Shown here: piece by piece, positions 1 through 8,535 of the stretch
How the letters are laid out: every line of letters starts with the position of its first letter
Position numbering within the stretch: the stretch's first letter is position 1
Source: Massilia horti
Lineage (GTDB): Bacteria; Pseudomonadota; Gammaproteobacteria; Burkholderiales; Burkholderiaceae_D
Assembly (NCBI RefSeq): GCF_004614195.1
Contig: NZ_SPUM01000140.1
Coordinates: 56,608 to 120,607, forward strand
DNA length: 64,000 bases
Direction: 5' to 3'
Made by a program: the position numbers and the translations under genes
The notes under the pieces: model-generated
What the model saw: the letters and a program-made list of their open reading frames with translations, nothing else
Told to the model about the DNA's origin: nothing
Database searches by the model: none

Positions 1-758
1 TGGCCGCCTGTGCCGGCACCACCCCTTCCATGGGTGCATCCAGCGCCAAGACCGTTGCCACTGGCGCGGCGGGCGGCGCCAATGCCGTGGGCGCCAACGA
101 TCAGCTGGAACGCTGCGACCGCTCGCTCGGCACCCTGACCATTGTCGAGGACGCGAACCAGCCGTGGGTGCACCAGTTCACCGTCGAATACCGCATGCAA
201 AGCACAGTGCCGCTCTTGCGCATGATCATCCAGCAGTCGAACTGCTTCGTTGTCGTCGAGCGCGGCCAGGCGATGGCTCAGATGCAGGGCGAACGTGAGC
301 TGATGCAGTCCGGCGAGCTGCGGCGCACCAGCAAAATGGGCAAAGGCCAGATGGTCGCGGCGGATTACACGGTGACGCCGTCGATCACGTTCAGCCAGCA
401 GGGCACGGGTGGCGCCGGCGCGCTATTCGGCGGCAAGATCGGGGCGGTCGCGTCCCTGCTCGGCGGGTCGATGAAGTCGAACGAGGCGTCGACTATCCTG
501 TTGCTGACTGACAACCGCTCGGGCATCCAGCTCGCAGCCGCGGAGGGCAGCGCGAAGAACTGGGATTTTGGACTGATGGGCGGGTTCTTCCAGAACAACC
601 TGGCGGGGGTGAACGGCTTTTCGAATACGCCGCAGGGCAAGGTGCTGGCCGCGTCGTTCATGGATTCGTACAACCAGATGGTCAAGGCGGTGCGCGCCTA
701 CAAGGCCCAGGACGTTGCGGGCGGATTGGGCAATGGCGGCTTGTTGAGAACCAATTAA
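1..758 (+). CDS. CsgG/HfaB-like outer-membrane lipoprotein, 5' end outside window
   Basis: The open frame runs in from the window edge. The first in-frame ATG (30) is probably not the start, because the codons before it read A-A-C-A-G and the partial codon at the edge fits Leu, giving a lipobox L-A-A-C with the Cys at 9-11. The protein would therefore be a lipoprotein whose signal peptide lies outside the window. The body resembles CsgG/HfaB-type secretion-channel proteins: an early segment on loss of function under stress (VVVERGQAMAQM), then ADYTVTPS and a long Gly/Ala-rich stretch. CsgG-family proteins form outer-membrane channels or act as periplasm-facing assembly factors. No curli genes are visible in the window, so the substrate is unknown. 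Family assignment is by remembered pattern only. Confidence 0.6.
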   Translation, partial: AACAGTTPSMGASSAKTVATGAAGGANAVGANDQLERCDRSLGTLTIVEDANQPWVHQFTVEYRMQSTVPLLRMIIQQSNCFVVVERGQAMAQMQGERELMQSGELRRTSKMGKGQMVAADYTVTPSITFSQQGTGGAGALFGGKIGAVASLLGGSMKSNEASTILLLTDNRSGIQLAAAEGSAKNWDFGLMGGFFQNNLAGVNGFSNTPQGKVLAASFMDSYNQMVKAVRAYKAQDVAGGLGNGGLLRTN

Positions 759-800
759 GCGGCGGCGTGGAAGTCGATATTGCGTTAGCCAGTTGATACC

Positions 801-907
801 GTAGGGTGCGCACCTGTGCGCACGCGGTTCCGGCCCAAAGCGAAGCCGCGAACCCGCATGCGATGACCGCGTGCGCACAGGTCCTCGGCGGCCCCGCGCC
901 CCCTACG
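801..907. repeat. GTAGGG-type palindromic element, copy 1
   Basis: Left arm 801-828 reads GTAGGGTGCGCACCTGTGCG and continues to CGCGGT. The right arm (866-907) starts ACCGCGTGCGCACAGG, then switches to a longer GC-rich end finishing CCCCCTACG. The arms are inverted relative to each other around a variable centre. The element sits between the 3' end of the CsgG-like gene and the 3' end of tatC. Confidence 0.85.
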
Positions 908-925
908 CCTCCCGTGCGCCGTGCC

Positions 926-1681
926 TCAGGCGGCTTCTTCAGGCGCCCGGGTCGCGCGCTCGAAGATCGGCGCTACCCACAGTCCCAGCTCGAACAGCAG
1001 GCACATCGGCAGCGCCAGCGCCAGCTGGCTGACCACGTCCGGCGGCGTGACGATCGCAGCTATCACGAACGCGCCCACGATTGCGTATGGCCGGATCGAC
1101 TTGAGCTTTTCGATGCTCACCAGCCCCATGCGCACCAGGATCACCACCACCACCGGCACCTCGAACGTGGCACCGAACGCCAGGCACATCGACATGACGA
1201 AGTCGAGGTAATTCTCAATGTCCGGCGTGACCGCGATCGATGAGGGCGCGAATGCGGCGATGAAGTGGAACACGCGGCCGAACACGAAGAAGTAGCAAAA
1301 TGCCACCCCGAGGACGAACAGGACCGATGACGAGATCACCAGCGGCATCACCAACCGCTTTTCGTGCGCGTACAAACCCGGGGCCACGAAGGCCCAGAGC
1401 TGGTAGAACACCCACGGCAGCGCGACGATGAAGGCGATCGCCAGCGTCACCTTCATCGGCACCAGGAACGGCGCCACGACGCCGGTCGCGATCATTCTCG
1501 AACCGGCCGGCAGCGAGGCGAGCATCGGCGCGGCGAGCAGATCGTAAATTTCCGCCGGTCCCGGCCAGAGCATCAGCACGCCGCAGGCGATGGCGATTCC
1601 GATTGACGCCTTGACCAGGCGGTCACGCAGCTCGACCAGGTGGGAAATGAAAGTTTCTTCGCCAGCTAGTTCGTCGGTCAT
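926..1681 (-). CDS. tatC: Sec-independent protein translocase subunit TatC
   Basis: A 251-residue multi-spanning inner-membrane protein. The N-terminus carries the family signature region FISHLVELRDRL, which precedes the first of about six hydrophobic segments. TatC with TatB forms the receptor that binds twin-arginine signal peptides of folded proteins. It is the last gene of tatABC; its ATG shares one base with the tatB stop (TAATG), implying translational coupling. Length and gene order match the family, so the call is firm. One likely client in the window is the RR-signal LD-carboxypeptidase at 50582-51655. Confidence 0.97.
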   Translation of the reverse strand: MTDELAGEETFISHLVELRDRLVKASIGIAIACGVLMLWPGPAEIYDLLAAPMLASLPAGSRMIATGVVAPFLVPMKVTLAIAFIVALPWVFYQLWAFVAPGLYAHEKRLVMPLVISSSVLFVLGVAFCYFFVFGRVFHFIAAFAPSSIAVTPDIENYLDFVMSMCLAFGATFEVPVVVVILVRMGLVSIEKLKSIRPYAIVGAFVIAAIVTPPDVVSQLALALPMCLLFELGLWVAPIFERATRAPEEAA

Positions 1682-2169
1682 TAGAAAAAGGATGTGTTGG
1701 ATTTGACGCCGGGACGGTACTTGCGCACACGCGCCGCGCCCGACATCACGTGCGTCTTCATGCCGGTGCGCTGCTTGTACCAGGCGGGAATGCTCGAGCT
1801 GCGTACCAGCTTTTTACGGCGGAAATCGCGCGCCTTGCGCTCCATGTCGCTGACGGTGGCCGACGGGGTTGGCGCTGTATAGGTATCGCCCCGCCACGCG
1901 GCCTCGACTTCGCCCACGTTGGTGGCGACGGTGTGCTCGACCTCTTCCTTGATCGACTGCGCGCTCTCGGCCATTTCCTTGTGCAGGTTGCGCAGTTCGT
2001 CAAGCTCGATCTCGCGGCTGACTTCGGATTTGACGTCCGCCAGATAACGCTGCGCACGCCCGTACAGCGTGCCAGCCATGCGCGCCACCTTCGGCAGCTT
2101 TTCAGGGCCGATCACGACCAGCGCCACCACGCCAATGATGGCGAGCTTGGAAAGACCAAGATCGATCAT
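1681..2169 (-). CDS. tatB: Sec-independent protein translocase subunit TatB
   Basis: A 162-residue protein with one N-terminal membrane helix (IDLGLSKLAIIGVVALVV), the G-P-E-K-L-P hinge typical of TatA/B, an amphipathic helix and a long charged cytoplasmic tail. TatB holds the signal peptide together with TatC. The N-terminal MIDLGLSKL and the long tail distinguish it from the 81-residue TatA just upstream. It lies between tatA (15-bp gap) and tatC (one-base overlap). Confidence 0.96.
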   Translation of the reverse strand: MIDLGLSKLAIIGVVALVVIGPEKLPKVARMAGTLYGRAQRYLADVKSEVSREIELDELRNLHKEMAESAQSIKEEVEHTVATNVGEVEAAWRGDTYTAPTPSATVSDMERKARDFRRKKLVRSSSIPAWYKQRTGMKTHVMSGAARVRKYRPGVKSNTSFF

Positions 2170-2184
2170 GGAACGGTGCTGCTA

Positions 2185-2430
2185 TTAAGAACGGGTTTTC
2201 TCGCGGGTCTCGACGTCGATGGTCGACTTGTCGGCCACTTGTTGCGGCGGCTGCACGGTGGCGGCCGGCGCGGCGGCGTCTTTTTCTTCCTCGCCCTTGA
2301 CCCCGTCCTTGAAGCCTTTAACAGCCTTGCCGAGGTCGGAGCCGATGTTGCCCAGCTTCTTGGTGCCGAAAATCAGCATCACCACGACCAGTACGATAAC
2401 CCAGTGCCAGATACTCATAGAACCCATCAT
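2185..2430 (-). CDS. tatA: Sec-independent protein translocase subunit TatA
   Basis: An 81-residue pore-forming Tat subunit. It begins with MMGSMSIWHWVIVLVVVMLI, followed by the family motif F-G-T-K-K-L and an amphipathic helix (GSDLGKAVKGFKDG), ending in an acidic/Ala-rich tail. TatA oligomerises around TatBC during transport. The start at 2430 could be replaced by the internal Met at residue 2 or 5; all keep the membrane helix. First of the three tat genes, 125 bp after hinT. Confidence 0.95.
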   Translation of the reverse strand: MMGSMSIWHWVIVLVVVMLIFGTKKLGNIGSDLGKAVKGFKDGVKGEEEKDAAAPAATVQPPQQVADKSTIDVETREKTRS

Positions 2431-2555
2431 ATTCTCCTTGCAAGGCGCGCCAAGGCGCCTGAATTCGTGGAACCGCAGCCGCCAGTATAAGCGATGCGCG
2501 GCACACGTGGCCCCATCTTTGGGATCTGGAACAGATTCTTACAGATTCTTGTGGC

Positions 2556-2930
2556 TCAGGTGCGCATGCCGCGCCACGGACGTGGTCCGCCGTACAAGTG
2601 CAGGTGCAGGTGGTACACCTCCTGGCCACCATCCGGTCCGCTATTGATCAGCGTCTTGAAACCGCCGCTGGGCTCGCCGTCGGCGCCACGCGTTACCGAG
2701 ATGCCATGCTCGGCCGCAAGGCGCGGCACCAGCGCCAGCATCTTGCCCAGCACTTCCGCATGTTCTTCCGTGCATTCGGACAAGGTGGCCACGTGCTGCT
2801 TTGGAATCACCAGCAGGTGCACGGGCGCGGCCGGGTTGATGTCCTTGAACGCGAGCAAGTTATCGTCTTCGTAGACAATGCTCGAAGGGATTTGCTTGTT
2901 GGCGATCTTGCAGAAGATGCAGTTGTCCAT
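2556..2930 (-). CDS. hinT: HIT-family purine nucleoside phosphoramidase (HinT-like)
   Basis: A 124-residue histidine-triad hydrolase. The N-terminus MDNCIFCKIANK has the C-x2-C pair common in bacterial HinT, and the C-terminus has the triad H-L-H-L-H-L around VYHLHLHLYGG. HinT proteins hydrolyse AMP-lysine-type phosphoramidates in the cytoplasm. It lies 12 bp downstream of hisE and upstream of tatA, the usual place in betaproteobacteria, and is probably co-transcribed with the his operon. Confidence 0.93.
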   Translation of the reverse strand: MDNCIFCKIANKQIPSSIVYEDDNLLAFKDINPAAPVHLLVIPKQHVATLSECTEEHAEVLGKMLALVPRLAAEHGISVTRGADGEPSGGFKTLINSGPDGGQEVYHLHLHLYGGPRPWRGMRT

Positions 2931-2942
2931 GTTGTCTCCGAT

Positions 2943-3281
2943 CTATTCTTTGCGCGACGCTTTTTCTTCCAGGCCCGACACGCCTTCGCGCCGCGCCAGC
3001 TCGTCGATCACCTGCTGCGGCTTGAGGCCGAACTGGGCCAGCATCACCATCGAGTGGAACCACAGGTCGGCGCACTCATACAATACCTTGGATGCGTCGC
3101 CGGAAGCGCGCGCGTCCTTGGCCGCCATCACGGTTTCGGTGGCTTCCTCGCCGATTTTTTTGAGGATCGCGTCGTCGCCCTTCTTGAACAGGCGCGCCAC
3201 ATATGACGTCTCGGGGTCGCCGCCGTTTTCGGGCTTGCGCGACTCGATCACTTGCGCAAGGCGCTCCAGGCTAATACTCAT
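2943..3281 (-). CDS. hisE: Phosphoribosyl-ATP pyrophosphatase
   Basis: A 112-residue HisE. It converts phosphoribosyl-ATP to phosphoribosyl-AMP, the second step of histidine synthesis. The helical MazG-like fold signature is visible as KKIGEEATETVMAAK and YECADLWFHSMVML, which carry the metal-binding acidic residues. The frame stays open far upstream, but the ATG at 3281 overlaps the hisI stop as ATGA, which fixes the start. HisI and HisE are separate here, not fused as in enterobacteria. Confidence 0.96.
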   Translation of the reverse strand: MSISLERLAQVIESRKPENGGDPETSYVARLFKKGDDAILKKIGEEATETVMAAKDARASGDASKVLYECADLWFHSMVMLAQFGLKPQQVIDELARREGVSGLEEKASRKE

Positions 3282-3709
3282 TTGCTTTTCTTGGGTTTGG
3301 TGTAGATCGCGTCCGGGTCCTGCAGCACCGGCTCCACGGACTGCCAGTCGGCGCCGTCGAACTTCTGGAAGAAGCATGAATGGCGCCCGGTGTGGCAGGC
3401 GATGCCGCCGGCCTGCTCGACCTTGAGCAGCACCACGTCCTCGTCGCAGTCCAGGCGGATTTCCAGCACCTTTTGCACATGGCCGGATTCCTCGCCCTTG
3501 TGCCACAGCTTCTTGCGCGAGCGGCTCCAATACACCGCCTCGCCCAGCTCCACGGTCCTGGCCAGCGCATCGCGGTTCATCCAGGCGAACATCAAAATGT
3601 CGCCGGTCGCCGCCTCCTGGGCGATCACCGGCACCAGGCCGTGCTCGTCCCACTTGACCTTCTTGAGCCACTTGGCATTGGCCGCTGGCGTCGTTGTTGC
3701 GGTCGGCAT
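3278..3709 (-). CDS. hisI: Phosphoribosyl-AMP cyclohydrolase
   Basis: A 143-residue zinc-dependent enzyme that opens the adenine ring of phosphoribosyl-AMP. Family features are WMNRDAL and WSRSRKKLWHKGEESG near the middle. Metal and catalytic residues lie in RLDCDED and IACHTGRHSCFF, with the expected Cys pattern. Its stop overlaps the hisE start by four bases and it follows hisF by 9 bp. About 20 extra N-terminal residues (MPTATTTPAANAK) precede the conserved domain. Confidence 0.96.
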   Translation of the reverse strand: MPTATTTPAANAKWLKKVKWDEHGLVPVIAQEAATGDILMFAWMNRDALARTVELGEAVYWSRSRKKLWHKGEESGHVQKVLEIRLDCDEDVVLLKVEQAGGIACHTGRHSCFFQKFDGADWQSVEPVLQDPDAIYTKPKKSK

Positions 3710-3718
3710 GAAGATTCC

Positions 3719-4480
<762 letters not shown>

Positions 4481-4483
4481 GGG

Positions 4484-5260
4484 TTAAGCCTGGGCGCCCT
4501 CGGTCAGTTCGTCGGCGCGCTGCTGGGCCGAGGCCAGGTCGAGCGTGCCCTCGTAGATCGAGCGGCCGCAGATCACGCCTTCGATGCCTTCGTCCTGCAC
4601 CGCGCACAGGGCTTCGACGTCGGCCAGGTTGTGCACGCCGCCGGAAGCGATGATCGGCACCCTGACCGCCTTGGCCAGCTTGACGGTGGCTTCGATGTTC
4701 ACCCCGGCCATCATGCCGTCGCGGCCGATGTCGGTGTAGACGATCGACTCGACGCCGTAGCCTTCGAACTTCTTGGCCAGGTCGATGACCTCGTGGCCGG
4801 ACATCTTGCTCCAGCCGTCGGTGGCGACCTTGCCGTCCTTGGCGTCCAGGCCGACGATGATGTGGCCAGGGAAGGCGCCGCAGGCGTCGTGCAGGAAGCC
4901 CGGATTCTTGACCGCGGCGGTGCCGACGATGATGTAGGTGATGCCGTCGTCCAGGTAACGCTCGATGGTGTCCAGGTCGCGGATGCCACCGCCCAGCTGC
5001 ACCGGAATCTCGTCGAGGTCATTCTCCTCGGCGTAGTCCTGCACGACCGTCAGGATCGACTTGATCGCCGCTTCGTTCTTCGGCTTGCCGGCGAACGCGC
5101 CGTTCAGGTCCACCAGGTGCAGGCGGCGCGCGCCCTTCTTGAGCCAGTGCAGCGCCATCTCGGCGGGATCTTCGGAAAATACGGTGGCGAGGTCCATATC
5201 GCCCTGTTTCAGGCGAACGCAGTGACCGTCTTTCAGGTCGATGGCGGGGATCAGCAGCAT
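4484..5260 (-). CDS. hisA: ProFAR isomerase (1-(5-phosphoribosyl)-5-[(5-phosphoribosylamino)methylideneamino]imidazole-4-carboxamide isomerase)
   Basis: A 258-residue TIM-barrel isomerase, homologous to HisF by ancient duplication. The start MLLIPAIDLKDGHCVRLKQGD contains the catalytic Asp; VQLGGGIRDL and IIASGGVHNL are the two phosphate-binding loops, and VYTDIGRDGMM carries the second catalytic Asp. It converts ProFAR to PRFAR in the fourth histidine step. It sits between hisH (29-bp gap) and hisF. Confidence 0.97.
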   Translation of the reverse strand: MLLIPAIDLKDGHCVRLKQGDMDLATVFSEDPAEMALHWLKKGARRLHLVDLNGAFAGKPKNEAAIKSILTVVQDYAEENDLDEIPVQLGGGIRDLDTIERYLDDGITYIIVGTAAVKNPGFLHDACGAFPGHIIVGLDAKDGKVATDGWSKMSGHEVIDLAKKFEGYGVESIVYTDIGRDGMMAGVNIEATVKLAKAVRVPIIASGGVHNLADVEALCAVQDEGIEGVICGRSIYEGTLDLASAQQRADELTEGAQA

Positions 5261-5289
5261 GGTCTTTGTCAGTAGAAGTTCAATGTGTA

Positions 5290-5928
5290 TCAGGGGTTCC
5301 AGTGGACGAAATTGCGATACAGCCGCAGCCCGGCGGAGGCACTCTTCTCAGGGTGGAACTGGGTGGCGACGATATTGTCCCTGGCGACCGCGCAGCAGAA
5401 GGCGTCGCCGTAATCGGTTTCGCCGATCGTGTGCGCGGCGTCCTCGGGCACCGCATAGTAGCTGTGCACGAAGTAAAAATAGCTGTCGTTCTCGATGCCT
5501 TCCCACAGCGGGTGCGCGCGCACCTGCTGCACGCGGTTCCAGCCCATCTGCGGAACCTTGAAGCGCGAGCCGTCGGCCTGCGTCCGGCCGTCCAGCTGGA
5601 AGCGCACCACCTTGCCCGGCAACAGGGACAGGCCCGGCGTGTCTCCTTCCTCGGAACGGTCGAACAGCATCTGCTCGCCCACGCACACGCCCATCACCGG
5701 GCGGGATGCAGCGGCGCGGCGCAGCGCGTCCTCGACGCCCGATTCGCGCAGGCTCGCCATGCAGTCGCGCATCGCGCCCTGGCCGGGCAGCACGATGCGG
5801 TCGGCCGCGTCGATGTCGGCCGCGGCGCCGGAGATCAGGACGTCAGCTTCGGGGGCGACGGCACGCAGCGCCTGCGCGACCGAACGCAGGTTGCCCATGC
5901 CATAATCGACCACAACAATCTTGTTCAT
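5290..5928 (-). CDS. hisH: Imidazole glycerol phosphate synthase glutaminase subunit
   Basis: A 212-residue class I glutamine amidotransferase that feeds ammonia to HisF. The nucleophile Cys82 lies in MGVCVGEQML and the His/Glu pair in TQFHPEKSA. The N-terminus MNKIVVVDYGMGNLRSV is typical. The open frame extends upstream, but this Met begins the conserved fold and lies just 19 bp after hisB, so 5928 is taken as the start. Confidence 0.96.
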   Translation of the reverse strand: MNKIVVVDYGMGNLRSVAQALRAVAPEADVLISGAAADIDAADRIVLPGQGAMRDCMASLRESGVEDALRRAAASRPVMGVCVGEQMLFDRSEEGDTPGLSLLPGKVVRFQLDGRTQADGSRFKVPQMGWNRVQQVRAHPLWEGIENDSYFYFVHSYYAVPEDAAHTIGETDYGDAFCCAVARDNIVATQFHPEKSASAGLRLYRNFVHWNP

Positions 5929-5947
5929 AACGTTTTCGCTAGCGTCC

Positions 5948-6538
5948 TTACAGGCTGCCCTTGGTCGAGGGGATGGTACCGGCGGCGCGCTCGTCCAGCT
6001 CTGCCGCCATGCGCAGTGCGCGGCCGAACGCCTTGAATACGGTCTCGCACTGGTGGTGCGCGTTGGTGCCGCGCAGGTTATCGATGTGCAGGGTGACGCC
6101 GGCATGATTGACGAAGCCACGGAAGAATTCGGTGGTCAGGTCGACGTCAAAAGTGCCGATCATGGCGCGCGTGAACGGCACGTGCATTTCCAGGCCCGGA
6201 CGGCCGGAGAAGTCGATCACCACGCGCGAGAGAGCCTCGTCCAGCGGCACGTAGGCGTGGCCGTAGCGGCGAATGCCCTTCTTGTCGCCGATCGCCTTGG
6301 CGACCGCCATGCCCAGCGTGATGCCGGTGTCCTCGACCGTGTGGTGGGCGTCGATGTGCAGGTCGCCGACCGCCTCCACTTCCAGGTCGACCAGGCCATG
6401 GCGCGCGATCTGGTCGAGCATATGGTCGAGGAACGGGACCCCGGTGTTCAGTTTCTGGCGGCCGGTGCCGTCCAGGTTGAGCGCGACACGAATCTGGGTT
6501 TCGCTCGTGTTGCGCGTGATTTCTGCGGTGCGGGTCAT
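5948..6538 (-). CDS. hisB: Imidazoleglycerol-phosphate dehydratase
   Basis: A 196-residue monofunctional HisB, without the phosphatase domain found in enterobacteria. Manganese-binding motifs are visible as LDHMLDQIARHG, DAHHTVEDTGI and, near the C-terminus, NAHHQCETVFKAFG. It removes water from imidazole glycerol phosphate to give imidazole acetol phosphate. It follows hisC by 22 bp. Confidence 0.97.
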   Translation of the reverse strand: MTRTAEITRNTSETQIRVALNLDGTGRQKLNTGVPFLDHMLDQIARHGLVDLEVEAVGDLHIDAHHTVEDTGITLGMAVAKAIGDKKGIRRYGHAYVPLDEALSRVVIDFSGRPGLEMHVPFTRAMIGTFDVDLTTEFFRGFVNHAGVTLHIDNLRGTNAHHQCETVFKAFGRALRMAAELDERAAGTIPSTKGSL

Positions 6539-6560
6539 GAAAAAAGCGGCTCGGGTAGAA

Positions 6561-7658
6561 TCAGGTCGTCCCGCCCAGGGACGCCTTCAAGGCATTCAGG
6601 AATTCGGAATTCTCTTCCGGCGTGCTGACCGTCACACGGATGCAATTGGCCAGTACTGGCATTTTAACCAAATTTTTGATAAGCACCTTTTTCGCAAGCA
6701 TATTCGCACATACCTGATCGGCGTCGGGCACCTGCACCATCAGGAAGTTGGCGGCCGACGGGAACACTTCGACCCCCGGCAGGGACGCCAGTTCGGCGGC
6801 CAGCTCGTCGCGCGCGGCGTTCAGGAGCTCGGCCTGCCGGTCGAGCACGTCCATGTGGTCGAGCGCGAACTCGGCCGCGATCTGGGTCAGCACGTTGACG
6901 TTGTAGGGCGGGCGCACCTTGTCGAACTGCGCCAGCAGCGCGGGGTCAGCCGACATGTAGCCCAGGCGGATGCCGGCCAGGCCCAGCTTGGACAGGGTGC
7001 GCATCACGACCAGGTTTCCGAACTCGGGCAGGCGGTCCATGAAGGTGGTCTTGGCGAACGGGTGGTAGGCCTCGTCGACCACCGCGATGCCGGTGTCTTT
7101 CATCGCGCGGATGATCTCGGCCATGTCGTCGGCGTTGAACAGGTTGCCGGTCGGGTTGTTCGGGTAGGCGAGGAACACCAGGGCCGGCTTGTGCTCGGCG
7201 ATCGCGGCCAGCATCGCTTCCTTGTCCAGGCTAAGGTCGGGCCGCAGCGGCACGCCGACGAAGTCCATGCCGGCCAGCCTGGCTGACATCGAGAACATCA
7301 CGAACGCCGGAATCGGGGCCAGCACGGTGGCGCGGCGGTCCTTGCGCGCGCAGGCGGTGACCATAATCGAGATCAGCTCGTCCGAGCCATTGCCGAGGAT
7401 GACGTCGTACCCGGCAGGCACGCCGAGCCTGGCGCACACCTTCTGTTTGAGGGTGGTATAGGACGGGACCGGGTAGCGGTTAATCACCGCGTCCGCCAGG
7501 CGCCGCCCCAGTTCTTCGCGCAGCTCGTACGGCAGCTCATACGGGTTCTCCATGGCGTCCAGTTTGATGTAGCCGCTCGCGTCGGGCACGTGGTAGCCGG
7601 CGAGCTGCTGTACGTCCGGACGGATGGTGTTGGCGATCAGGGTATCGATGGATGACAT
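6561..7658 (-). CDS. hisC: Histidinol-phosphate aminotransferase
   Basis: A 365-residue fold-type I PLP enzyme that transaminates imidazole acetol phosphate using glutamate. The PLP lysine lies in TLSKLGLAGIRLGYM. NPTGN and DEAYHPFA are the other classic cofactor-site segments. The frame is open upstream, but the Met at 7658 is preceded by an AAGGACC-type ribosome-binding site and starts with MSSIDTLIANTIRPDV, so it was chosen. It follows the DNA methyltransferase by 10 bp. Confidence 0.95.
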   Translation of the reverse strand: MSSIDTLIANTIRPDVQQLAGYHVPDASGYIKLDAMENPYELPYELREELGRRLADAVINRYPVPSYTTLKQKVCARLGVPAGYDVILGNGSDELISIMVTACARKDRRATVLAPIPAFVMFSMSARLAGMDFVGVPLRPDLSLDKEAMLAAIAEHKPALVFLAYPNNPTGNLFNADDMAEIIRAMKDTGIAVVDEAYHPFAKTTFMDRLPEFGNLVVMRTLSKLGLAGIRLGYMSADPALLAQFDKVRPPYNVNVLTQIAAEFALDHMDVLDRQAELLNAARDELAAELASLPGVEVFPSAANFLMVQVPDADQVCANMLAKKVLIKNLVKMPVLANCIRVTVSTPEENSEFLNALKASLGGTT

Positions 7659-7668
7659 GGGTCGGTCC

Positions 7669-8535
7669 TTATGCGGCTTTGGTTTGCGCTTTATCTGCAA
7701 TGAGTGTTGGCTCCGGAACGTCAAGCGTGCGCACGGCGGCGCTTTTCGCCTCGGCCTTGCGCTTTTTCGATGCCACCGGCACCTCCGGCGCGGCCAGCCG
7801 CGCCTCGATGATCTCGCAATACGCCGGGTTCAGCTCGAAACCGGCGTAATGACGCCCGAGCCGGCGCGCGGCCACGGCGGTGGTGCCGCTGCCCATGAAC
7901 GGGTCGAGCACGACCCCGCCCGGCGGGCACGAGGCCTTGATCATGCGCTCGATGATCTCGAGCGGCTTCTGGGTCGGGTGGTCGGCGCGCTCGGGATGCT
8001 CGCGGTGCAGGCGCGACACGCTCCACAGGTCCTTGGGGTTGTAGCCGACTTCGAGCCACTTGGCGCCGACGAAGATCGAGCGCGAGCGCGCCTTCTTGGT
8101 CTCGGCGTCGTACGGTATGCGTACCGCATCGAGGTCGAAGTAGTAGTCCTTGCGGTTGACGAAAAAGCCGATCGTGTCGTGCACCGACGAGAAGCTGCGC
8201 ACGCTGCCGCCCATCGAGGGGACGCGCCGGTCCCAGATAATCTCGTTCATCATCGTCATGCGCTGTTTGAGCATGACGAAAATCTCGGGGGCGAAGCGCC
8301 AGGTCAGGAAGATGTACAGGCTGCCGTTGGGTTTGAGCTTGGGCAGCGCCTTGTCGATCCACTGCTCGGTCCAGGCCAGGTAGTCTTGCACGCTCTGCTG
8401 GTCCGAGCCGTTGCCGTAGTCCTTGCCGAGATTGTAGGGCGGGTCGGTCAGGATCAGGTCTATGCTTGCGTCCGGGATGCGCGCCAGTCCCTCCAGCGCA
8501 TCCTCGCAGAACACCTGGTTGACCCAGGAGTTCAT
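7669..8535 (-). CDS. Orphan DNA adenine (N6) or cytosine (N4) methyltransferase in the his operon
   Basis: A 288-residue beta-class amino-methyltransferase. The catalytic motif IV (TDPPYNLG, about residue 32) precedes the S-adenosylmethionine motif I (LDPFMGSGTT, about residue 228), with HPTQKP just before it. This motif order is that of beta-class enzymes such as CcrM and M.HinfI-like proteins. The C-terminus adds a Lys/Ala-rich tail. The start ATG overlaps the hisD stop (ATGA) and hisC follows by 10 bp, so it is translated within the histidine operon. No restriction endonuclease is nearby, so it looks like a solitary regulator-type methylase. The recognition sequence cannot be read from the protein. 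Confidence 0.9.
   Translation of the reverse strand: MNSWVNQVFCEDALEGLARIPDASIDLILTDPPYNLGKDYGNGSDQQSVQDYLAWTEQWIDKALPKLKPNGSLYIFLTWRFAPEIFVMLKQRMTMMNEIIWDRRVPSMGGSVRSFSSVHDTIGFFVNRKDYYFDLDAVRIPYDAETKKARSRSIFVGAKWLEVGYNPKDLWSVSRLHREHPERADHPTQKPLEIIERMIKASCPPGGVVLDPFMGSGTTAVAARRLGRHYAGFELNPAYCEIIEARLAAPEVPVASKKRKAEAKSAAVRTLDVPEPTLIADKAQTKAA

Noticed and set aside
801..907. Interpreting the GTAGGG elements as ordinary terminators
   Set aside because: They lack T runs, vary in centre length and occur also within the mla-to-tat gene run and in front of genes.
3282..3671. N-terminal extension of hisE
   Set aside because: The frame is open over hisI, but HisE begins at the ATG that overlaps the hisI stop.
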